The notes under the pieces were generated by a model. It made no database searches and was not told the DNA's origin. It worked only from the letters and a program-made list of their open reading frames with translations. Below are positions 1-10,600 of a stretch of DNA of 64,000 nt, in pieces. The DNA is from Ashinkailepas kermadecensis (Eukaryota > Arthropoda > Thecostraca > Neolepadidae): the NCBI GenBank assembly GCA_034440615.1, contig JAOTOM010005143.1, positions 242,001-306,000 of the forward strand, written 5' to 3'. Position 1 is the first letter of the stretch. Each line of letters begins with the position of its first letter. The translations under genes were made by a program, and so were the position numbers.

Positions 1-1060
1 TAGGCAATTCAAGTTGAAGTACTTATATCCAGAGTGGGCAAACTTACATTCTAGGTTGGGAGTCGGAGTGCATACCGACCAGTAACCGACCGGAAAAACC
101 TAAATCAGTACCTACATAATATGCATAAGTAATACCATTAATCATTTTTGGTCAAATCAAATGCCAAAACATACGAACAAAGAAGTGAACAATGGATGGC
201 ACCGCCCGGCAGTGACTCGTAATAATCAGCACTGTTTCATCATTTCTTATAACTCACAGGAGAAATGTGTTTTCCTTTCACTGTTGGTCTCAGTACAAGG
301 CTGTATGAGTATAGGGCTGCAGTACACTACAAGGCCATATGAAAACGGTAATCTTTACCTTTCGGCCGACACATACTGCCAAGGTTAATGATTTGGAAAG
401 AGGTGTCGCATACAATGTCTCATATATTTCATGACGTCATGGCCGAAAAATTTTCTTAGGAGGATTCTGGTTTTCCGGTTAGGTTAGGTTAGATTACATT
501 ATGCTATCATACATTTTGTATATTATGCTACATTATCTTAGTCTAGGTTAGGTGGTAATCTTTACCGACACCCGAATCCTGTGACGTCACTTGCCTGACT
601 TCTGTTCCCCACTATACACCTCTACAAATCACTAACCTTGGCAGTATGTGTCGGTCGAAAGGTAAAGATTACCTAAAAAACAAACAAATACTTCACCCTC
701 AGCTCAGAGCGCATACCTACCTATGCAGCCAATTTCCCACATAATATGAACGCAACTTTGCTACCACACACACCAGTTGGATGTGATCAAAGCAAAGGAT
801 CAGTCAAGGTCTTGTGTTTACAGTATGACACTGTTAACCATGTGTTCAAAGTTGCTAATGGTTATGATATCATATACAAAATACCTTGTATTGATTGGTT
901 GACAGACAGATTTCAGAACAGAAAACACTAACACAGCCAATTCTGATCGGTTGCCTCCGGGACTCCGGAGTACGTCTCTTAAAACTCAGTTTCCCACTAT
1001 AGGGTGGCAGGAACACAGGTATTCCGAGATGCTGCTCCAGAGCCAGAGAACAGTGTTCTC
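1..1060. repeat. Left part of a ~2 kb dispersed repeat
   Basis: This stretch has a second copy at 48405-50390. Shared landmarks include the segment around GTAACCGACCGGAAAAACC (position 82 here, 49454 there), the block near 180-260, and the block ending CAGAGAACAGTGTTCTC. It contains TTAGG-like runs near 480-500. I see no credible gene; the small open frames are not conserved in the other copy. It is probably a decayed transposon, of class unknown. Confidence 0.7.
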
Positions 1061-1915
1061 AGGGTATTTTTTTGATAAAAGGTTTTTTGAATTTTTGGAA
1101 AACAAATTCAGAATATGATGTTTATGAACATGACTAAGAAGATGTGACCACTCATTTTCAGCGCTGGTGCTTACTTTTCAATTTGAACGATGACGTCACA
1201 GTACGGTTTGATGAGGTCATACATATGGCACTGTTCACATACCATGTTCAAATTGAAAAGTAAGCACCAGCACCGAAAATGAGTGGTCGCATCTTTTTAG
1301 TCATGTTAATAAACATCCTATTCTGAATTTTTTTCCTAAAAAATTCCAAAACAAACACCTTTTATCAAAAATTTACCTGTTAGTTTAAGTTAGTTTGGGT
1401 TAGGTTAGGTTAGATTATATTATATTATATTATATTATATTATATTAGATTAAGCTACTTCGACCATCTCATTAAGGTATGTGAACCGTGCCATACGTAT
1501 GACGTTATCAAACCGTACCAATGTGACGTCATCGTTCAAATTGAAAAGTAAGCATCGGTGCCGAAAATGAGTGGTCACATCTTCTTAGTCATGTTCATAA
1601 ATATCATATTCTGAATTTGTTTTCCAAAAAATTCCAAAAAACACCTTTTATCAAAAATCTACCAGTTAGTTTAAGTTAGGTTAGGTTAGGTTAGATTATA
1701 TTATATTAAGCTACTTGACCATCTCATTAAGGTATGTGAACCGTGCCATACGTATGACGTCATCAAACTGTACCGATGTGATGTCATCGTTCAAATTGAA
1801 AAGTAAGCATCAGCACCGAAAATGAGTGGTTGCATCTTCTTAGTCATGTTCATAAACATCATATTCTGAATTTTTCCCCAAAAAAATCAAAAACCCCTTT
1901 TATCACAAATTTACC
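1061..1915. mobile_element. Long-TIR foldback element inserted in the dispersed repeat
   Basis: The segment is flanked by the 6-bp direct repeat GTTCTC (1055-1060 and 1916-1921). The related copy near 50070 has this site uninterrupted, so it acts as a paralogous empty site. The ends are inverted: AGGGTATTTTTTTGATAAAAGG on the left, and CCTTTTATCAC...TTTACC on the right. Internal blocks containing 'ATGAGTGGT...TTCATAAACAT' and CATACGTATGACGT are repeated about every 200-240 bp in both orientations. There is no transposase, so it is non-autonomous. Confidence 0.7.
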
Positions 1916-2230
1916 GTTCTCGGTGCGCAAGCGCATCATCTTGCAAGTTGCTGTTAGCGCGTTGTTGTTGTCGGCAATTCTGGTGGTTGAGATTGAAGCT
2001 GTGGTTGTGGTTGTGTGTGAAGCTGTGGTCCAGCTGCTGACTGCTACAAAAAGTGATTAGTTTGAGTGGTGACCGTAAGTGGAATAACCAGTGTTTTTTT
2101 TGGGTGTTCTGTTTGTTTTTATTGATATCTTTGTTCCCACATTTGTGTCGGAATACATGTGAAGCCCATCCTATCCATTATGAACCCGGAGTGCAAAAAT
2201 GTTTTCAGAGATAGAATCTCTTAAGAAGTG
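1916..2230. repeat. Right part of the ~2 kb dispersed repeat
   Basis: It continues the repeat interrupted at 1055. It matches 50073-50390, including GCATCATCTTGCAAGTTGCTG and the block around GATATCTTTGTTCCCACATT. No gene is seen. Confidence 0.65.
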
Positions 2231-2938
2231 CGTTAATTCCCACCCTGCTTATATCTCAATTAAGTAGTCATTTCACCAAAAAAGCAACATGAAGTTCATT
2301 AAAATAGTATTCAAAACCACTAGAGGAAATATTTTTGACAATGCAAATACATGTTATTCCCTCCTTCCAAACAATATCAGAAAAGTGGCATTATTGCGGT
2401 TTAAGGTAACTAAGGCCAGTTTTACACACATTTTACCTCCATGAAGTGAAGTTAGATGGTTAAAATTTGTATCAAGGTAAAATTTTATTTTTAAGATTAA
2501 AAAAAGTAAAATGCTTTTTGACGTGATTAAGACTATGCGACCACTTATTTTCTCAACAGATGATTACTTTTAAGTCAATGGTGGTCGATGCAAGTGATGA
2601 CGTCATAGGCACAGGTCTGCAGCTTTTAGCCTCAATGCTTCAAGAAGGAACTTTTGAATCTTGTGGCAGTGGAGCAACAACAATTTTAGCAAACAGCCCT
2701 GCTGGGAATGGCACTGTGTAGTCTGTAAAATTATGAACTTGCGTGTTTGTCCTCAAAAGAAAGCTTAATAATTATCTGAGATACTGCAGCACAACCTGTG
2801 CACCACAAGGCCAAGCTTACACTGATATGAGCAGTGCGAATAGCTGAGTGTGGTTTGTCTACTGACTACTAAATAGATAAATCATAGAATAAATAAAATT
2901 AACTAACCTAACCTAACCTAGACTAAGATAATGTAGCA

Positions 2939-3386
2939 TCAGTGATAAATTATTCACAGAATAGGGTGGAATATACCACCTACTGAACACCAAATTCACA
3001 TCCTTTCCAAAGGAATATCGACATTGTGCTTCTTGGTGATTGTTTGCGAAGTCTTCATGCATGGTTTCTAACTGTGTCCTGTTCCCAAGTATCATGCTTA
3101 TGCTCACCATAATGGATCTGGGATCGTGATAACGAACATCTTGTAATGCAATTACAGGTGAAGGAATTACCTATGATGTGCATGTTATGCAATACCAGTT
3201 TATAGCGAAGGTGTTCGCATAGATATCGGTGTCCCCAGATTAGGTACCTCTCAAAATGCACAAAACTGGAACAGTACACAATTGTCTCAAGACTGGGTTT
3301 GAAGGACTGAACAAAACTGTTAATAGCATTATTTCCATGGCACTTTCGACATCTCGCACCTAATGAAAAATCATTATTTTAACACT
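2939..3386 (+). repeat. Dispersed repeat family C, copy 1
   Basis: Starts near GTGATAAATTATT and shares the anchor ATAGGGTGGAATATACCAC with copies at 7117-7568 and 19153-19620. The shared end reads CACCTAAYGAAAAAYCATT. All three copies have the same orientation. There is no conserved open frame. A fragment of the end also appears near 53885. Confidence 0.7.
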
Positions 3387-3493
3387 GTGTAGCATAATAT
3401 ATGAAATATATTATAGCATAATAGAATCTAACCTAACCTAACTAAACCAGAAAAACCAGAATCTTCCAAAACAAACTTTTCCACCATGACGTC

Positions 3494-3663
3494 TAGGGGG
3501 CGAGTGGTCTAGGGGTAAGATGCTCGTCTCAATCGAAAGGTTGTGGGTTCGAGTCTCACCTGTCGCTACTCTTCGCCCGCGACCAATCGACGTGAGAGAT
3601 TGGCGACGCTATATGACTCAACGGTCGACGTGTCGTAAAGCCAATAACCAACCAACCAACCAA
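3494..3663 (+). mobile_element. tRNA-derived SINE, full length
   Basis: A tRNA-like head carries A-box-like TGGTCTAGGGG (about 3504) and B-box GGTTCGAGTCT (about 3546). A body with GCCCGCGACCAATCGACGTGA follows, then the hairpin-forming tail GGCGACGC...GTCGTAAA and (CCAA)n-type repeats. The target duplication is CCACCATGACGTC (3481-3493) / CCACCATAACGTC (3664-3676), with one mismatch. The body recurs near 28919, 29402 and 53430. Confidence 0.85.
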
Positions 3664-4302
3664 CCACCATAACGTCATCAAAGCTTGCTGACATTGCTAA
3701 CTCTGCCATTAACAGTAACAGCATTGCAAGGAACTGCCGGCCTTGATCAAAAGTTTTGGACGAGTGGCTGGAAATATTCGTTGTTGGAATGAATAGGGAA
3801 TTAAGCCAGAAACATAAGATTTTCAATGTCAATGAGTATTGAATCAAGTGCATGAAGTGTTGAATTTATTCTTTATCATGTCTGTGACACACAAGGTACT
3901 GATAATTGTTTGTTATGTGCTATATTTGTAGAGTGAAGATTATGATCGTGTATTTCTTTGCCAACTGAAAAGTAATCATTTGCAGAGAAAATGAGTGGTC
4001 GCATTGTCACTTTCACGTTAAAATACTCTGTATTAAAAACAAAAGATCCAAAGAATCAAAATTTACCTTTATCAAAATATATACAGGTTAGATTTGGTTA
4101 AGAGAGGTTAGGTCAGACTTGTTGAAAGGTATAAAAATTGTCAAGAAAATTGTATTTTTCTTCAAAAACAGATCTGGCTAGCTTAGTTTAGGCTAGGTTT
4201 TTTAGTTGATAATTCATCACAAAAAAATTGTTCAGAAATTTTCCTTTAAAACAAGAATTTGCTTTTTTGTATGAAAGGCTAAGCAGTAAATTTAGAGATC
4301 AA

Positions 4303-5098
4303 GGTAAAATTGTATTATTTATATTTTTAATACCATGCTTTTTGACGTGGTTAAGATAATGCAACCACTCATTTACTCCCAAAATGAGTACTTTTAAGTT
4401 GATGGCAGTTCATACAATTGATAACAGCATATACACAATGGTACACAGCAAAGCTAAACTTACACTGATATTGATATGTGGAGTACCTACCTTGTGAGTG
4501 ACTGCATCTGGTTTGTCTACTGACTACTGCTCAGTCAAGAATGGAACAATTCCACATAAATGTATAAATCATATCCAAAATAAAACCTAGCCTAACCTAT
4601 ACTAAGATAATGTAGCATAATATATAAAATATATTATAGCATAATATAAACTAATCTAACCTAACCTAATCAGAAAACAAAAAGCATCCCAAACACACTT
4701 TTTGGCCACAAAATCATCAAATCTAGGCAAACATTGTTAGCACTGCCATTAATGTTAATAGCATTGCAGGGAACTTCCAGCCTTGATTGAATGTTATGGA
4801 CACAACTGGCTGCAGATATTCCTTGTCGGAAATGAATATGGAATTCAGCCAGAAACATAAGGTTTTTGATGTCAGAGTATTGAATTGACTGCATGAAGTG
4901 CTGAATTTCTTCTTTATCACGTCTGATACACCATGTACAGATAATTATATGCTATGGGCTATGTTTGTAGTCAAGATTATGATCATGTATTTCTTTGCCA
5001 ACTGAAAAGTAATCATTGCAGATCAAATGAGTGGTTGCATTGTCTTTTTCATGTTAAAATATGTGATATTAAAAAATCAAAATAATTAAATTTTACCT
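4303..5098. mobile_element. Foldback-type element, shorter relative of 2479-4067
   Basis: Inverted ends AGGTAAAATTGTATTATTTA and AATTAAATTTTACCT. It shares with the neighbouring larger element the blocks ATGCTTTTTGACGTGRTTAAGA (left) and CATAAGRTTTT...TGAAGTGYTGAATTT (right). It contains no transposase. I found no certain target duplication. Confidence 0.5.
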
Positions 5099-6474
5099 TG
5101 ACCTCTAATAATGCCAGCTAAGTTAGGTTAGGTTAGGTTTTGTTGCATCATTTTGTGTATATTTTTAACATTACTTTTTATGCTATATTACCCAACTCTT
5201 AGCCACTTTTTGGGTGTTTTGATACCTCCAATTGATTGATTGATACATGTGTTTTAGTGTTTTGATGAACATTGACAAACATGTCACATTGATAAACATT
5301 GCCTTGGAATGATAAAATCTAAGTATTAATAAAACATCTTAGCACACAAATTTACTAGAACATAATTGAGAACATCAGATCATGCTGATCTGATGTATGT
5401 TTCACTTCTGAATAATGTTGATGTTGTTGGCATGTAATTCACATGTGGTGATGGTGTTCACTATCATGCACACTTACTTACAACAACAAAAACATTGCCA
5501 GGAATAATTAATCATGGTACTAATGTTGAAACTATACAGATTTGTCAAGTGAGATAACTGCCTACATATATGATTGTTCCTACAAATAAAATCACAAGGT
5601 TTTGGTTGTATTCATCCCAAGATAACAAAATGTCACACTGTTCTGTAACACAAGTGTGCTTGCTAAAATATAGCTGGTATTTTAAGGTGTAGAGCTTGGT
5701 GATGAAATTGAACGACATGTGGGTAAATTAATTCAGGCATAAAATTTTCTGATATGGATAGGGCTAGTGATTAAGGCAGGATAAAATGAGTAAATCCAGT
5801 CTCATTGGTGTCACCTCTTTCATGTTGACCAAAAATGCCCAATAATTACAGGGAATTTCATCATGAGCTGCAAGCACAAAAAATGAAAAGCATGCTATTA
5901 TCTATTAAGGTGTATTCTAGTATCTAATATCTATTAATGTGTCCTATATTGAGAAAATGTGGAACCTGTCCTGTATTTCATGATGTGCTTTGTGATATGT
6001 TTGCATCCATCTTGTGTAAGTTTGTGTGCTATTTGGTATCCAATGTGTGAATGTCTGAAGGGAAAACAGCATGCATGTTAATGTTAAACTCAGTTGGTTC
6101 TTTACTCAAGTGGTATTCTCCCTTATGCTATCCTTTTACTCTTTGGGGTGGATGTAGCTAACCTGATTATAGGTTGGTTGTTGTGATGTGAGAGGCATGC
6201 TATGGGGGATTGTTGTGATGTGCTGGGAATTGGTCAGCATCTCTAAGCTGGAGTGTTGTGCCTTAGATTGAGACCAGAAGCACTTCTTAGGGCATGGATT
6301 ATGTACAATAATAGTTGATGTGTTTTTTTTTAATTATCTATGGGTTATCCAGTCATTTTTCTACAAATGTCTGCTAATGATGTAATCATGTATATTTTCT
6401 CAAGTGCTCCTAACAGCATTAGTTATGATAGAACCTTAATGAAATGTATGTGATTGTGGAACTGCTGTTTTCAG
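5099..6474. other. AT-rich stretch upstream of the first visible CCT3 exon
   Basis: No gene, RNA or clear mobile element is seen here except a (TTAGG)n-like run near 5115. By inference it is intronic, because the first visible CCT3 exon starts mid-codon at 6475 and exon 1 is not found in the window. Confidence 0.5.
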
Positions 6475-6536
6475 GCCAAAATACAAAGAGAGACAGTGGG
6501 AAAAAAGTCCAATTGGGGAATATTTCAGCAGCAAAG
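6475..6536 (+). CDS. CCT3: CCT3 exon 2 (N-terminal strand and helix)
   Basis: This exon is too short to stand out as an open frame. After the acceptor TGTTTTCAG, two bases (GC) complete a codon begun in exon 1. The exon then reads [20 protein letters not shown] and ends at donor GTAAGC. This matches the conserved N-terminal NTKRESG-x-KVQ-x-GNI-x-AAK segment of CCT gamma. It joins in phase 0 to exon 3, which starts [12 protein letters not shown]. Base composition is AT-rich, unlike the other exons. Confidence 0.92.
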
Positions 6537-7072
6537 GTAAGCTGTTATTATGACCAGCACTGCTAATTGTTCTGTCCTCAAAGTGCATTAATAAGTATTG
6601 CAGCACCCCAGACTCAGACACCAACAAATCAAGAAGAGTAATGTTTTGTTGTGCATGGCACCATGTAGATGATTACTGATGAAAAGGTTGTGGCTGCAAG
6701 AATGGTTGTCAGCTTATTCTTCACAGTGCCTGTGGATGTAATGTAATGAATAGGTGGTGATTTCTTTCTGCTGGATCTCCTGTACTTATCTGTGACATGT
6801 CGCCATGCCTGTGTCTGCTGCCTGACTGTGTTGGATACACACTGTTCAGCATCTGTATGTGGTGGTTGACAGACGATCGCGGACGTGATCCGCACGTGTC
6901 TCGGCCCGCGTGCCATGCTCAAGATGCTGATGGACCCAATGGGTGGCATTGTCATGACCAACGATGGGAACGCTATCCTTCGTGAGATCACTGTGCAACA
7001 TCCGGCTGCCAAATCACTCATCGAGATCGCCCGCACTCAGGACGAGGAGGTGAGCACATGCCACAGTTCAGC

Positions 7073-7119
<47 letters not shown>

Positions 7120-7567
7120 TTATAAATTATTCGTAAAATAGGGTGGAATATACCACTCTCTGAACACTCAATCGACATCCTGCTCCTTGATGCGTCCTTA
7201 TGAAGTCTTCGTGACTCCTTTCTAACATAATCCCGTTTATAAGTATCATGTGCATGCTCTCGATAAGGAATGGTGATACACGAACATTTCGCAATGCAAT
7301 TTCAGGTAAAGAGTTTGCCTAAAATGTGATATGGCATACAATACCTGTTTATAGCATAGGTATTATTTCCTCTATCCTGAATATTCTTCCTAAATTATGA
7401 ATCTCAAACCAAATGATGAAGTTAGTCATAAGTACCTACACCATAGGCTGACATTTGAGTCTGAAAGACATCAAAATCATTTAAATGACACTAATTCCAT
7501 AGCAAATTTCGACATCCTACTGTGTCGTTTCCACATCTCACACCTAACGAAAAACCATTATTTTAAC

Positions 7568-7630
<63 letters not shown>

Positions 7631-10600
7631 TTGGGCGCTAGATGGAAGAAAAATGGTGAGAGATGTTGTAGAGCTACAGCCCAATACATAGCACTGTGTG
7701 CTGGTTTTAAACATTAATGACTTGGCTACTCAGGATGAAGAGGTGAGCACATGCCAAACACAGTCCAGACACATTATTTAAAGATTAATTGGGCGCTAGA
7801 TAGAAGCAGAATGGCGAGGTGTGTTGCAGAGATGCAACACAACAGGTAAGGTTGTATGCCAGCTTTGAACATTAACGACCGCAAGCTACACTGGCGTAGC
7901 TTGCGGGCCATTGGTGAACTTGCGGAGGAATGCCGCCCTTGAGCAGTAGCGTGCAGTGACGTGAGTATTTTGAACATGCAACTATACTGGGCTGTTTAAT
8001 TATACATGTTGGGTTTTTTATCCTATGTATATTTGATGTTTTGATATTCTACGTTATGTAATTTGATGTCAAAGTATTAGATTGTTGATACTCAATGAAT
8101 GCTATTTATGGTGTGTTCTACAGCGTTGGCAATAAGTGCACGTTTTCTTTTGTTATCCCATCTCCACCTTTTAATTGTGCTGTTTCCTTGACGTGATTGT
8201 CTTGTCTGCCTCTTAGCGCGGTGCCTTTCGAGGTTGGATATAAATTACTATTTCCGTGAAAAGCGCGGAACACTTAATACAACACTATCGGAAGTATTGG
8301 ATGTTGAGTCAATTAAGCCTCGTCGTGAAGTCCCGGAAGTATTGCATATTATACTCCTTGATTTTCTCCTAGTGGTCCTTTGTTCAGGCATAAAATGTGT
8401 TCGCTAAGTACTGCATGACGCGATTGGCCTTGGCTGCCCCTCAAACCCCGTGACGTTGGCATCATGGCGTGCGTTCAGGCCAAAATACGTCCCGTGGGCC
8501 ATTGGGTTTTGCTTTCTTCAGGTTTATTGAAGCTAAGCGAAAACGAGTAAGTATGTGTCGGTCACCGGATATTTGAGTCGGTGGTATGAGCGATTGAACC
8601 TTATAGGATACCAGCAGTACGTCTCGATGGGCTCTGAGTGAGTGAGGCTTTCGTGTGACTTTGTATTACTCATGCGACGTTGGCCTGAGTTGGAAAACAT
8701 CCCTTACGATCATGGTTGTACTGAGCGAATAAGCCCGTAATGTCACCGTGTGCACTACGTATCGGTGTCGATGTGATGGGTTTCGCCTTGGACGACAATC
8801 GATAAGTATATGAGTGGAATCCAGCGTAGTAGAAGTTCTCGTTGCAGTTCGACAGTCCACTTCGTCGCAGCCAAACGACACTTAGTTGCACGTGTGCAGC
8901 CAGGGCGTACTGTCTCACATCTGTCACCGTGCGTGTAGGAACGATATCCGGCATTCGTTGCGATGAGGCTTTTACATCCTGAAAAATGCTTGAAAAGGCC
9001 GCTAATCCGGATTCCGCTATTTATGGAGACCATGCCCATGTAGGCCACACACTGATTCCGTATGAAATGACGTTTGGCTATCTATGCAGATGTGTTGATT
9101 TCATGTTGATGCGGCTGGAACAAGGCTGTTTTTCCTCACCATTGCAATTTTTAAGACCGGATGCCCCGATATCCTTAAAAAATTCGCAAGATGTGCAGGA
9201 ATGCTACTGCAGGGAAACCGGATGCATTATGCAGCTCGGCGTAGCGCACAGAATACATTATAATATATCGCGTGTGTATTTGGTGAAAACGTCCTCGTTC
9301 ATGGATGCCTTACTGTAGATTACCGGTAACAGAAGGAGCGTCACGACCGGACCGGTGCGCTGGGGTTTCAAACAGTCACTTTTTATGTAGATACATATAC
9401 TCGGTCCTCTGTCTCACTTGTAATAATCATTAATATACCTTGACAGAAGCATCACAAGTGTGCCCTATTAACACGCGCACTGGAGGGGGTGGGCGAAATC
9501 CGCCCACCCCTCCGGTTTTTCGCAAATAACTGCAACTTTTACCGGTCGATATACGCGATTTTCGGTGTACCTGCTTAGAAATGAACGGCGCGTCGTTTAA
9601 AGCAAGAAAAATGGAAATCGGCCGAAAATTGTTCACCTTAGGGGTCGCTAAAGTCAAAAAATGTTATAGCGCCAGACCACAAAAATCGGCGCTGATGCGC
9701 TTCCAGTATACTGACAAAAGGAAGTGTTCTAGGCAACACTAGCGACTTATTTGATGCATATTGATATGCTGTATAGTTTGATGGTCATGTTAGGTCACCA
9801 AGGTCAAATCAGATCAAGTTCATGACAGGTTAATGGAACCAAACTTGATCAACTGGAATGTTGCCATAAATGCACTGCTGGTTGTCATTTGTACTGTTTG
9901 TCATTGCGTTTCCATACTTTATTCATGTACTTCACTCCCTTCTTCACGAAGCCGATTGCTCCGAGCTGCCCGACGGAGCAGTCGGGCGGGCGGCTGGTTC
10001 CGGTAACTGGAACAGGTAACTGACCTGATAAAGTGGTGCTATATAGGTGACCTGAGGTCAAATGTTGGGTCTAGCATCTGCATTGCATCATTAGTAATGT
10101 CCAAAACATCATTGATGCCCATTTTTGAGCATTTAAACACAATCACAGCGCTCCATAACGATGACAAGCCAAGCCACGCAAAACCGGAAAATGTTGCCAA
10201 TCTGACCTCATTTGACCTTGAAGATATTGACCTAAGGTCACGAAAATTGCACACAATAGAGTTCACTACCGTGCCCATCCACCCTGTGAATTTCGTTCCT
10301 CCAGCTTTACTAGGAGCCGAGATCTTAGGGGGGGGGAATCCGCCCCCCCCCCCTCCCCCCCTCCAGTGCGCGTAATTCTCAGAGGCCCTCCAGGGCGCGT
10401 GTTAAGATCCGTTCCTTCAGATTCAGGCGTTTTCATTTGTAAAGAGCATGCCGGTATTCTAAAGCCGATGCATTTTCCTTAATATCCAACCATCAATTCC
10501 CGGTTTAGCGCTATGTTATAGTGCCGTGTTATGGTGTCAATTCGGGTGGGAAGATGTTCCTCCCCAAAAAAAAGGTGGGGGGGTTTGCCCCCCCCCTCCC

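Larger units (their letters stand above)
2479..4067. mobile_element. Foldback-type element interrupted by later insertions
   Basis: It starts AGGTAAAATTTTATTTTTAA and ends with the inverted counterpart AATCAAAATTTACCT. It carries the subterminal block GACGTGATTAAGA..ATGCGACCACT. Its sides (2479-2610 and 3671-4067) match the two sides of the shorter element at 4303-5098. The extra length is a repeat (2939-3386) and a SINE (3494-3663). No transposase is seen. Confidence 0.55.

Noticed and set aside
3494..3575. Possible functional tRNA gene (A and B boxes)
   Set aside because: The cloverleaf is imperfect, the segment continues into a SINE body and tail, and it has a target duplication, so it is a SINE head.
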